From: an uncultured Acidobacteriota bacterium
GTDB lineage: Bacteria > Acidobacteriota > Blastocatellia > Pyrinomonadales > Pyrinomonadaceae
Reading direction: 5' to 3'
NCBI GenBank assembly: GCA_937859595.1
Contig: CALMAH010000003.1
Location: 62,001 to 126,000, forward strand
Length of the DNA stretch: 64,000 nt
Of this stretch, positions 1 to 7,491 are shown in pieces. The position numbers were made by a program, and so were the translations under genes. Each line of letters starts with the position of its first letter. Position 1 is the first letter of the stretch. Under the pieces are notes generated by a model that saw nothing but the letters and a program-made list of their open reading frames with translations, ran no database searches and was not told the origin of the DNA.

Positions 1-2
1 CC

Positions 3-101
3 AAAAACCGGCTGCGGTCCTGGCCTGAGAAACTGACGACCATTGATCCGTCGTCGATCGGCCGGCTCAGCAGATCCGGAAATGGTGTGCCCGTTAAATA
101 G
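3..101 (+). CDS. Possible C-terminal tail of an upstream gene (partial)
   Basis: One frame is open from the window edge to a TAG at 99-101 and would encode about 32 residues ending GNGVPVK. The other two forward frames close within the first 40 bases. The next gene starts 33 bp further on with its own ribosome binding site, so a gene ending here is plausible. The piece is too short to assign to a family and may be noncoding. Confidence 0.3.
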   Translation, partial: KNRLRSWPEKLTTIDPSSIGRLSRSGNGVPVK

Positions 102-134
102 ACGAAAAGGAGACGAAAAATAGGAGAAACAAAA

Positions 135-1379
135 ATGAATCGATTCATAACTATCATAGCAATTTCACTACTTCATCTTGCCGCGGCACAGATCGTGTTT
201 GCACAGATCACGATCAACGTTCCGCGCATTCCAAAGATCGGTGATCCGAAACCGGACACCGGACGAAACGGCGCGGGAAATAACACCAAGACCGACGGAA
301 CCGGTAACACCTCAGTAACCGGAAACGGCACTGGAAAGGCGACCGGAGGGCCCGGACTCCTATATACGACGCCGCGTACGACGGACACCCCGATACTGGT
401 CAGGAACTCGGTTTATGTTCAGGCAAAGTCGCACAACGAATACTGGAAGATGAAGGGCCAGCGGAATCATTCCAGTTGGGTCCCGCTCATTCGTTTCAGC
501 CATTTTTTTAATAACGAAAGATCCTTGAACTACACAGTCGAATATTTCAATCCGGACGGTTCGCCGTGGTACAGCGAAATGCTGGAACAGAGCAGCAGAT
601 ATGCTGCGGATCGGACAGTGCGTTTTGAGAGCCCAAGCCCCTGGGCAGGTGTTTTAGATTCGAAATCGACCGATGCGACGGGCATATTCTCGTTCAAGAT
701 AACAAACGATGAGACGAAGGAGATCCTTTTTCAGGGGAAGTTCAAGGTAGGGAAGTTTAGTACGTCGAATGGCGGGCCCGACAAGAACAAGTTCGAATTC
801 TATGTCGATCATGATTGGCTGATGCCGTTCGCGACGGTCGGATTTCACTTCTCTGGGTTTGAGATCGGCGGGATGCCGCCTCAGGTAAGCGTCTGGATCA
901 AGGGCTCGCCTGACGCCTCTGATCTGGAAGCAAGGATCTACTACAAAGGCCAGCAGATCGGTTCGACAAAAGATGGCGGTGGAGCGAGCGACTATGACGA
1001 AAGGACAACAGATATGTCGGCGGCTTTTGCACCGCAGAACCGATGGAAGCGATGGCAGTTTCAATGGCACAAAGTGCTTTTCGACAACAACGGTTCCTTC
1101 AATAGGGACAATTTTCCGAATGCGTTCTACCTTGACAAGAATCCCGGAACCTACACCGTAAAGATCTTCGACAAGGAAAAGCAGATACGCGAGCTGGAAT
1201 TCACCGTCGGCAGTGATGGCCGGTTTGTTCGACCTCCGTATTCGGATCTGATGTTCAACCCGAACCACAACGTGTTCATTCCGGTAAAGGTCACCTCTCC
1301 CGATGAAAAGTGGAACGCGAACTCATGGAAAACCGATGCGTTCTACGGAAACCCGCTTGTAGGGTTTGACGCCCAATAG
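135..1379 (+). CDS. Secreted protein of unknown function, paralogue of the 10669-11889 product
   Basis: The 414-residue product begins with a classical signal peptide (hydrophobic residues 4-20, likely cleavage after VFAQ), followed by a Gly/Thr/Asn-rich linker to about residue 75 and then a mixed alpha/beta body. The start has a good RBS (AGGAGA, 9 nt upstream). The whole mature body resembles the 10669-11889 product: both carry GKxKVGK, YVDHDW, a NPGTY motif and the ending WKTDAFYGNPL. I do not recognise the family. It lies 19 bp upstream of an Hcp gene, so cotranscription is likely. Export to the periplasm, outer membrane or medium is inferred from the signal peptide. Nothing catalytic is visible. 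Confidence 0.85.
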   Translation: MNRFITIIAISLLHLAAAQIVFAQITINVPRIPKIGDPKPDTGRNGAGNNTKTDGTGNTSVTGNGTGKATGGPGLLYTTPRTTDTPILVRNSVYVQAKSHNEYWKMKGQRNHSSWVPLIRFSHFFNNERSLNYTVEYFNPDGSPWYSEMLEQSSRYAADRTVRFESPSPWAGVLDSKSTDATGIFSFKITNDETKEILFQGKFKVGKFSTSNGGPDKNKFEFYVDHDWLMPFATVGFHFSGFEIGGMPPQVSVWIKGSPDASDLEARIYYKGQQIGSTKDGGGASDYDERTTDMSAAFAPQNRWKRWQFQWHKVLFDNNGSFNRDNFPNAFYLDKNPGTYTVKIFDKEKQIRELEFTVGSDGRFVRPPYSDLMFNPNHNVFIPVKVTSPDEKWNANSWKTDAFYGNPLVGFDAQ

Positions 1380-1398
1380 CGAAAAGGGGGACCAAAAG

Positions 1399-1824
1399 AT
1401 GGCATATGAGTATTTTCTGAAGATGGATGGTCTCTTTGGTGATTCGGATGATCCGCGCCATTTCGGCGAGATCAAACTCATTAGCGTCACCTGGGGATCT
1501 GATAGGGGACAGACTGGCGGAGGGGCTGCAGGTTCTGGAAGTCCGCAGATCAATGAACTTAAGGTGTTCAAGAACCATGACAGAACCTCTCCGATCCTGA
1601 TGCAGGCTTCGTCAGAAGGAAGGCACTTCAAGGAGGCCAGGTTGACGATCGAAAAGAGGTCGCTGATGGGGGCAATGCTGATCTCTCACGTTGTCGATAT
1701 GAGGTCGATAATCGTGGACTCGGTCCTTCCCCGACCGGGTCTCGACGAGATCACCTTATCCTTTGGACACATTCGCTTCGAAAAGGGAGCAATGCAATTG
1801 CTGCATGGAGCTCAGCGGATCTAA
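1399..1824 (+). CDS. hcp: Hcp family type VI secretion tube-like protein
   Basis: The product has 141 residues, close to the usual Hcp length. It starts MAYEYFLKMDGLFGDS and continues with HFGEIKLISVTWG, the classic Hcp N-terminal strand pattern, then a glycine-rich loop (residues about 36-47), a KVFKNHDRTSPILMQASSEG segment matching the Hcp tube-stacking region, and an ITLSFGHIRFE strand near the end. Hcp rings form the inner tube of type VI secretion and carry effectors. No other T6SS component (TssB/C, VgrG, TssM) is in the window, so it is an orphan copy here. An in-frame start lies 33 bp upstream, but this ATG has the better RBS (AAAAGGGGG, 9 nt away) and matches Hcp N-termini. It follows the 414-aa gene by 19 bp. 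Confidence 0.9.
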   Translation: MAYEYFLKMDGLFGDSDDPRHFGEIKLISVTWGSDRGQTGGGAAGSGSPQINELKVFKNHDRTSPILMQASSEGRHFKEARLTIEKRSLMGAMLISHVVDMRSIIVDSVLPRPGLDEITLSFGHIRFEKGAMQLLHGAQRI

Positions 1825-1859
1825 AGATGAGCGATCGGGTTCAGGAGAGCTGATCGGAC

Positions 1860-1907
1860 GAGCGCATTTGGTCCGTCCGCTTAAAGACGGCCGGGTTAAA
1901 TGCGCTC
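1860..1907. terminator. Long two-tier hairpin between hcp and the DUF3455 gene
   Basis: GAGCGCATTT (1860-1869) pairs perfectly with AAATGCGCTC (1898-1907). Inside it, GGTCCGTC pairs with GACGGCC with one bulged T. The fold sits 35 bp after hcp and 28 bp before the next start. A strong T-run is missing, so it may be an intercistronic mRNA stabiliser, an attenuator or a weak terminator. Confidence 0.7.
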
Positions 1908-1935
1908 TAAATACAAACAATAAATAGGAGACAAT

Positions 1936-2493
1936 ATGTATTCAATAATAAAAAACAAGATAGTAAGTGGGTTTCTCATGGTGCTCGGCATGGCCGTGCT
2001 GTCGGGGGCATCCTACGCGTCCGTCATCAAAGACGACGGCCTTCAGGCGCCTTCGCTTCCCGGAGAATGCTCCGGTATCCAGGCCCCGGCCGATACGGTG
2101 CCCTTTTTTCATACTTACGCGATTGGCGTACAGGTTTACAGATGGAACGGTGCGAGCTGGGATTTTATCGCACCTATCGCGAATCTGTACGCTTCGCCCT
2201 TGTTTCGGGGCAAAGTGGGGACACACTACGCCGGCCCAACCTGGGAAAGCAATAGCGGCAGCAAAGTGGTCGGCAGACGGCTCGCCGGCTGCACGCCCGA
2301 TATTACCGCTGTTCCGTGGCTGTTGTTGGAAAGCGACTCGGTCACAGGGCCGGGGCCGTTCAGCAAGGTAAGCCATATACAGCGTGTGAATACCTCCGGT
2401 GGGCTCGCGCCGACAATGCCGGGTACGACCGTTGGAGAAGAAAAGGGCGTTCCCTATACGACGGAGTATTACTTTTATCGCACCGCAAAATAG
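1936..2493 (+). CDS. DUF3455 family secreted protein
   Basis: The product has 185 residues with an N-terminal signal peptide (hydrophobic core about residues 10-25, ending ASYAS). The mature part matches DUF3455: a FHTYAIGVQVYRW segment, the HYAGPTWESNSGSKVVGR core, then PWLLLES, HIQRVNTSGG and VPYTTEYYFY at the end. The family is secreted and of unknown biochemical role, found in fungi and many soil bacteria. A strong AGGAG RBS sits 6 nt before the ATG. It lies between an orphan hcp and a 176-aa orphan, each preceded by a similar TAGGAGA-type leader. Family membership is certain; function is unknown. Confidence 0.88.
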   Translation: MYSIIKNKIVSGFLMVLGMAVLSGASYASVIKDDGLQAPSLPGECSGIQAPADTVPFFHTYAIGVQVYRWNGASWDFIAPIANLYASPLFRGKVGTHYAGPTWESNSGSKVVGRRLAGCTPDITAVPWLLLESDSVTGPGPFSKVSHIQRVNTSGGLAPTMPGTTVGEEKGVPYTTEYYFYRTAK

Positions 2494-2510
2494 GACGTTT
2501 ACGGAGAAAC

Positions 2511-2545
2511 GCGGGTTGGCGACAGGGCCGGCCCGCTGTTCTTTT
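2511..2545 (+). terminator. Probable intrinsic terminator after the DUF3455 gene
   Basis: GCGGGTTGG (2511-2519) pairs with CCGGCCCGC (2528-2536) including two G-T wobbles, with an 8-nt loop, followed by TGTTCTTTT. It lies 18 bp after the stop codon. Confidence 0.6.
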
Positions 2546-2601
2546 GCCATGTCTGAAGTTTGATCTGATCGGCAAAAGACCGGTCATTAGGAGAAATAAT
2601 T

Positions 2602-3132
2602 ATGGCTACAATAGGCCTAAATCTAATAATATCTGTGAGATCCGGGAACAACATGTCGAGTATCGGGGGTGTATTTGGGTTACCGATGCTCATATTCTCT
2701 ACGCCGACCAATCCGTGGCCGCCGCTCGCTCATGGTTACGAGATCGCGAACAGGATGCAGGTCGGCGACGAATTAAAGGACATCGTAAACAAGCAGCAGG
2801 TGCTGATAATGCGTGCCAGCGATGCCCATTCGATCGATCTGTACCAGGCTTATCAGGCTGGAAAGAGATTTTTGATCATTGCGAACGTCTATGTTCTGGG
2901 AGCAGACGGCAATGTGGTCTCAAATGCGACGCTGACGATCACCGACGCGAAGATGACATTCTTTAATCGGAAAAAGCGCAGTGGGCTGTTATCGGACAAA
3001 CACTTCGATAATATGACGTTCGTATTTGCAAGAAACTCTACAAAGATCGAATATGGACGCGATGTCAACGCAATAGCAAAGGAAAAGGGCGTGGACACAG
3101 CCATTGGGAGGACGGATGTGGTTCTTTTCTGA
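2602..3132 (+). CDS. Orphan 176-aa protein, no signal peptide
   Basis: The reading frame has an excellent RBS (TTAGGAGA, 8 nt upstream of ATG) and no overlapping alternative of comparable quality. The product lacks a signal peptide or membrane segment. Its C-terminal half (ANVYVLGADGNVVSNATLTITDAKMTFF...) looks like a beta-rich domain that could be a distant Hcp-like fold, because it combines a late NATLTITDAKMTFF strand with a VFARNSTKIEY strand reminiscent of the Hcp end. That relationship is inference only. It sits downstream of hcp and DUF3455 in the same orientation. I do not recognise the family. Confidence 0.7.
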   Translation: MATIGLNLIISVRSGNNMSSIGGVFGLPMLIFSTPTNPWPPLAHGYEIANRMQVGDELKDIVNKQQVLIMRASDAHSIDLYQAYQAGKRFLIIANVYVLGADGNVVSNATLTITDAKMTFFNRKKRSGLLSDKHFDNMTFVFARNSTKIEYGRDVNAIAKEKGVDTAIGRTDVVLF

Positions 3133-3291
3133 GAGCGGGATCGGCTGCTGCCGGTGTTTTCTGCGGGATCTTCCATATTCGGGACCAAACGGCCAAACGC
3201 ATTTTTTCAATAACTATCACGGTGGAAGGCGTTGTTATCGGTACGGTCACGAACCTCCTGCTTACTCAATCAATACCGAATAGCCGCGAGA

Positions 3292-3606
3292 TCCGAACAC
3301 AGATATTCTCTGTCCGTACATAGATATTGTGTAGAGATGGCCGTTTCTAAACGAGAGATCGTGTTCTCTTGATAAGAAATGGCCATTTTTCGTTGAGAGA
3401 TCGGCATTTCCACGCGAGATCTTGCCACATCCCGCCGAAAGATCGCGATATTACCGCGAACGGACGCGTTCTCACCAGGTACGGACGCATTCTCACCAGG
3501 TACGGTCACGTTTTAACCAGGTACGAAAGCGTTCTTACCACGAAATATTACGATATTTCCAAAGAATATCGGCATTTCCTGCCGAAAAAAATCCAATAAA
3601 ACTCGA
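3292..3606. repeat. Degenerate 21-bp tandem repeat array (about 15 units)
   Basis: From 3292 to 3606 the sequence keeps a strict 21-bp period. Twelve clear units occupy 3334-3585, two weaker ones precede (TCCGAACACAGATATTCTC and TCCGTACATAGATATTGTG) and one weak unit follows. Units 7 and 8 (3460-3480 and 3481-3501) differ at one base; others share a loose pattern of GA-ATCGC-ATTTC-ACCGCGA. Phase is conserved better than sequence. Both strands stay open over much of the array and would encode heptapeptide repeats, but no RBS supports translation. The rest of the 3133-3885 gap holds no other recognisable element. Confidence 0.85.
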
Positions 3607-3885
3607 TTAAAAGGCCCCATTTACAGGCGTTTTGGCATTTTTGAAGAGATCTGAGAAATCGGACGGCGGCTTTCCGCTAGAGCTAAATGAAGGATATTGC
3701 GTGTAAATGGACGGGGAGAAACGCGCAATGCGGTTTTTAGCTGCGATGTTTGATCTTGCTGCGGCCGTTTGAAACGGCTATTGCCCGGATTTCTGCTTTT
3801 CGAGGTTGCGGGGCCGGTGGGACAATTTGCATAGGCAGTGGTCGGGTTGCAGTGGAGACGGAGCGACGCGGCCTGTCTCAGGCCA

Positions 3886-6033
3886 TCATCTCAGGCCGCG
3901 GAAGAGGACCGCGTCGTGCCTCCAACCGCCCTGAACAATGGCGAAACTCTTTCCATCCGGCGAAACGGCGAACGAATTAACTGAGTCCGCTCCCAAGTCA
4001 GCGATCTTTGTCGGTGTCTGATCGGCGGTTCGTTGAAGCAAAAGGATCGTGTTATTTCCAGGGCCCGCAGCCACGATGTAAACAAAGGCATTTCCATCTG
4101 GCATCCAGACAATATCGTTTGAAGAGGTATCCGAAAACTCGACAGTATAGGTTTTGAAAACTTTCCCGCTGTCAATGTTCGCAATAGAAATGCTCCGCTT
4201 TTGACCGCCCTCGCTCCACGTAGAAAAAGCAACATTCTTGCCGTCCGGCGAGATGGCGAAATTGACCGCTCGTTTGTCAAGAACCAATTCCTCATTACCG
4301 CCGCCGGCAGGAACACGCCAAAGCGTTCTATCGACACCGTGATGATAGAAAACCCATTTTCCGTCCGGCGAAACAAAGAATGGATAACCGCCGTCGGCCA
4401 TTGTAAGTTGGGTCTGGTCGCTTCCGTCAGCCTTCATTCGCCAAACCTGAGACTTGCCTGTACGATTCGCGGAGAAAAAAACATACTCATTGTCGGGCGA
4501 AACAACCGGCCAGATGTCATCAGCTAGATTGTTGGTCAACTGTTTCTGTCCGGTTCCGTCAGAGTTGATACTCCAGATCTCATCATTCCCTGACATCGCG
4601 GATGAATAGGCAAGCTTTCCATTCGGGAAATACGTCGCACGCATAGCCTCGACTAGACCGCTCGGGCGGACAGGATCGTCCGTGCTAAACAGCATCAACC
4701 GGAAATCCTGCTTGACCTGGGTTGAGATCAAAAATCCGGCTTCCAGATCCAAACTCAATCGGGAATATGATTCCGAATCGTTCGTCAGCGGCCGTGCGAT
4801 CGCGTCGGCGGCCGAGATCTCCCAGATACGGAAATACTTGTTCGGCGTCCGCGAGGCAGTGATCAGCAAGCCGTCTTTGTTTGGCAGCCACGCCAGATTT
4901 TTGATGTTGAAGAATTTCTCAGAGGTCAGGCTGGATACTTCCCCGGTTTCGATGTTGATCTCTTCGAGGCCGAAATCGTTTGCCTGGTTTTGCGATTGGC
5001 CCACCGCAAAGGCAATGCTTCGGCCGTCGGGGGAAAACTTGTTGTCGCCGATCCTGATCGGCTGAGGCCGCGAGGTTAGCTTCTTTTCATTCGTGCCGTT
5101 CAGGGCATCGGCGACCCAAAGCGAACAGTATTCTTCCTTAGTATAGGGACATCGAACAAAAGAGACGGTGCCGCCATCGGGCGAGATGCTGATCCAGCCC
5201 TCTGTGCCGCTCAAGATCCTTTCCGGGATCCCGCCAAAGACCGAGACTCGATATAGCCCCGTATCACGAACCTGCCGGTCGCTACGCACAAAATAAAGAA
5301 AATTCCCGTCGGGCGAAAGTTCAAGGCCGTAATAGAAATCGTCTGAGGGTGGAATGATCTCGATGCTCTGCGAGGATTCGAGATGACGTAGCCAAACGCT
5401 CTGCTGCCCCTCAACCCCGTTGGTATAAAAAACACTTTTGCCGTCTCTTGAAATCACGGCGTTCCGCACTTTTCCGTTGGTAGAAACTTTTTCCGAGGCA
5501 AACGGTGCAGAAAGTACCGGAGCATTGCTGTATGCGGTTTTGGTAAGCCAATACCCCGTAACGGCGATACCGCCGGCGATCATGACGATCACTGCGGCCA
5601 ATAGACTCAGGGCTCGCGAAGATGAAGATCTCTTGAGCGGCAACGGTTCTGTATTTGGTTGCTCAGAACCATTGTTCCCAGCGTGTTCGCTCGAAGAACC
5701 CCTGACCTCCGCGATAAAACGATAACCCCGACGCGGAACGGTCTCAACGAATCTCGGGCTGGCGGCATCATCGCCGAGAGCTTTGCGGAGCATTCTGATG
5801 GTGTAGGTGATATTCGATTCCTCGACGAAGCTGTCCGTCCAGATCAAATTCATCAGCTTTTCTTTTTCGACCAAGCGGCCGGCGTTTTCGGCGAAGACGG
5901 AAAGCGTGTCAAAAACCTTTGGCGGCAGTGGAATTTTGACGCCATTCTTGAGTAATTCTTTCTCGCGGAGATCGAGACGGAAGTCTTCGAACTCATAGAA
6001 ATCATTAATTTCCCGATCGTTATCGGCCCTCAT
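3886..6033 (-). CDS. Membrane-tethered winged-helix regulator with C-terminal WD40-like (TolB/PD40) propeller
   Basis: The product has 715 residues. Residues about 12-110 are an OmpR/CadC-type winged-helix DNA-binding domain (FEDFRLDLREKELL, then VETVPRRGYRFIAEV). A single membrane segment lies near residues 140-163 (LSLLAAVIVMIAGGIAVTGYW). The rest is a periplasmic beta-propeller built from repeats of the type SPDGxxxxF, as in TolB and PD40 proteins. This is a one-component regulator of the CadC layout, a family greatly expanded in acidobacteria: the periplasmic propeller probably senses a ligand or envelope state. It runs opposite to the genes on both sides; a short palindrome lies just upstream of its start (6048-6060). 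Target genes cannot be read from the sequence. Confidence 0.9.
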   Translation of the reverse strand: MRADNDREINDFYEFEDFRLDLREKELLKNGVKIPLPPKVFDTLSVFAENAGRLVEKEKLMNLIWTDSFVEESNITYTIRMLRKALGDDAASPRFVETVPRRGYRFIAEVRGSSSEHAGNNGSEQPNTEPLPLKRSSSSRALSLLAAVIVMIAGGIAVTGYWLTKTAYSNAPVLSAPFASEKVSTNGKVRNAVISRDGKSVFYTNGVEGQQSVWLRHLESSQSIEIIPPSDDFYYGLELSPDGNFLYFVRSDRQVRDTGLYRVSVFGGIPERILSGTEGWISISPDGGTVSFVRCPYTKEEYCSLWVADALNGTNEKKLTSRPQPIRIGDNKFSPDGRSIAFAVGQSQNQANDFGLEEINIETGEVSSLTSEKFFNIKNLAWLPNKDGLLITASRTPNKYFRIWEISAADAIARPLTNDSESYSRLSLDLEAGFLISTQVKQDFRLMLFSTDDPVRPSGLVEAMRATYFPNGKLAYSSAMSGNDEIWSINSDGTGQKQLTNNLADDIWPVVSPDNEYVFFSANRTGKSQVWRMKADGSDQTQLTMADGGYPFFVSPDGKWVFYHHGVDRTLWRVPAGGGNEELVLDKRAVNFAISPDGKNVAFSTWSEGGQKRSISIANIDSGKVFKTYTVEFSDTSSNDIVWMPDGNAFVYIVAAGPGNNTILLLQRTADQTPTKIADLGADSVNSFAVSPDGKSFAIVQGGWRHDAVLFRGLR

Positions 6034-6047
6034 CGATTCCTAATCGA

Positions 6048-6060
6048 AACCTAATAGGTT
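6048..6060. promoter_or_regulatory. Palindrome upstream of the propeller regulator gene
   Basis: AACCTAATAGGTT is a perfect 6-bp inverted repeat with a 1-nt centre, 14 bp before the start codon of the minus-strand regulator. Winged-helix regulators often bind their own promoter, so it is a possible autoregulatory site, but the position so near the start codon could equally be an RNA hairpin. Confidence 0.3.
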
Positions 6061-6237
6061 CCTCAAGACACAAAATATATGGTCGGAATAGACTCCGCAT
6101 AGATCATTATTCCGGTAGATTTTACCACACGAACGGAGATGACTTGTAGCTTTTTTCGCGCGGCCGGACTTTCGCCGAGCGATCATTGGAAGCAAAAAGA
6201 ATGATGGATTGACGATTCTGAAAATAGGAGCTTAAAG

Positions 6238-6759
6238 ATGAAAAAGAATGATCCGAGCCAAAGGAGAAAGTTTTTGAAGTCTGCCGCCGCGACGCTTGTT
6301 GCCGCGTCAGTTCCAGTCACAGCGGCCACGAAGGGAGGCCGGGGAGGCGACGATAATGTATCAGGCAATCAGAAGTCCGACGTTTACCTTCACGGTTGCG
6401 CATGGAATCGGGATCTCCCCGGAGTATTTGGCCGAGCGTGTTACACATTCGAAGTGAGGGCGAAAGTTGGAGGTACCGGCGTCGGAACCATTCGCGACGA
6501 CGTGTACTCCGAAATCAATTCGCAGATCCAGATCAATCGCGTAACAAGAAGGGGGAAAACCTACACACTCGAAGGCGAAATAGTCGCGTCTCGCAGTCCA
6601 CAGATGGTTGGGATGGATGTAGTGATCGCAGCAACGTCGTCGGGAAACGGCGCGGGCAGCGCGGCAATCACCGTGTCATCTCGCGAAAGTGCCGATCTGG
6701 TAGTGATCGCCATCATCGCTATTTTGATCCAGGTCCTTACCCCTGCGGTTCATCACTAA
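6238..6759 (+). CDS. Tat-exported protein of unknown function with C-terminal membrane anchor
   Basis: The 173-residue product starts with a twin-arginine signal (SQRRKFLKSAAATLVAASVPVTA), so it should be exported folded by the Tat system. The mature part has no family I recognise; it has a HGCAWNRDLPGVFGRACYTFE segment with two cysteines and a beta-rich middle. The last 22 residues (DLVVIAIIAILIQVLTPAVHH) form a hydrophobic segment that could anchor the tail in the inner membrane. The ATG has a good RBS (TAGGAGC, 8 nt). It is divergent from the propeller regulator, 204 bp away, and could be its target by position only. Confidence 0.8.
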   Translation: MKKNDPSQRRKFLKSAAATLVAASVPVTAATKGGRGGDDNVSGNQKSDVYLHGCAWNRDLPGVFGRACYTFEVRAKVGGTGVGTIRDDVYSEINSQIQINRVTRRGKTYTLEGEIVASRSPQMVGMDVVIAATSSGNGAGSAAITVSSRESADLVVIAIIAILIQVLTPAVHH

Positions 6760-6931
6760 AGCCCGTGAACTAATGAGATTACATAGTAATGCCTGATCTG
6801 TCGGCGGAGATGGCCGGAATTCGACCGTAGAGAGGCGACGGTCAAGCGGTATGCATTCGGCAGAGATTTTGTTTGAAGCCGTCGCTATTTATTGCTGCGA
6901 CGGCTAAATCCTCCTCGATCAGGATGAATAT

Positions 6932-7450
6932 ATGAAAAACCTAAGCATGACTGTCTTAATGATAATCCTCTCGAGTCTTTGTGCCTTGGCGCAATCCGGC
7001 GGCACGTTCAGTCTGTCTCACTCTGTGGTTGCGTCGGGCGGCGGATCTGATTCGACCGGCGGGTCCTTTAGCGTCAGCGGCACCGTCGGGCAAGGTCACG
7101 CAGGAACCAGGTCGACTGCAGCAAATTACGATCTGCGCAGTGGTTTCTGGTTTCAGAATCTCATTCCAACAGCAGCAAGTGTTTCGGTCTCAGGCCGCGT
7201 TGCCACATTCGAAGGCAGAGGCATAGCTAACGCAAGGCTGACACTCTTATCGCCCGACGGCACTATCCGAGCGGCAAACTCGAATCTTTTTGGTTATTAC
7301 CGGTTCGACAACGTAGAAGTCGGTCAAACGTACATTCTCGAGGTCAACTCGAAACACTTTTCGTTCGCCGAACCAGTCCGCGTCTTTAATCTGGTGGACG
7401 AGCTTACGGACATGAATTTTGTTGCGTTAATACACGTTGATGCCCTGTGA
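6932..7450 (+). CDS. Secreted protein with C-terminal carboxypeptidase-regulatory-like domain
   Basis: The product has 172 residues: signal peptide (MKNLSMTVLMIILSSLCALAQ), a Gly/Ser-rich strand region with SVSGTVGQGHAG and YDLRSGFWFQN, and a C-terminal CPR domain from about residue 85 (SVSGRVATFEGRGIANARL, then NLFGYYRFDNVEVGQTY). The same architecture recurs at 40418-40990, where even the SGFW and GTIGQ motifs are kept. CPR domains are small transthyretin-like beta sandwiches that are usually non-catalytic. It precedes the large S74 fibre gene by 41 bp, matching the proximity of its paralogue to the second fibre locus. An adhesive or anchoring role is inference. Confidence 0.85.
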   Translation: MKNLSMTVLMIILSSLCALAQSGGTFSLSHSVVASGGGSDSTGGSFSVSGTVGQGHAGTRSTAANYDLRSGFWFQNLIPTAASVSVSGRVATFEGRGIANARLTLLSPDGTIRAANSNLFGYYRFDNVEVGQTYILEVNSKHFSFAEPVRVFNLVDELTDMNFVALIHVDAL

Positions 7451-7491
7451 ACGGAGCCGCAAGACAACACTAACGAAAATGGAGTAAAACA

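Noticed and set aside
3270..3599. Open frames on both strands across the 21-bp array encoding heptapeptide repeats
   Set aside because: They follow from the 21-bp period being divisible by three. Neither has a credible RBS, and the repeated residues drift as freely as the DNA.
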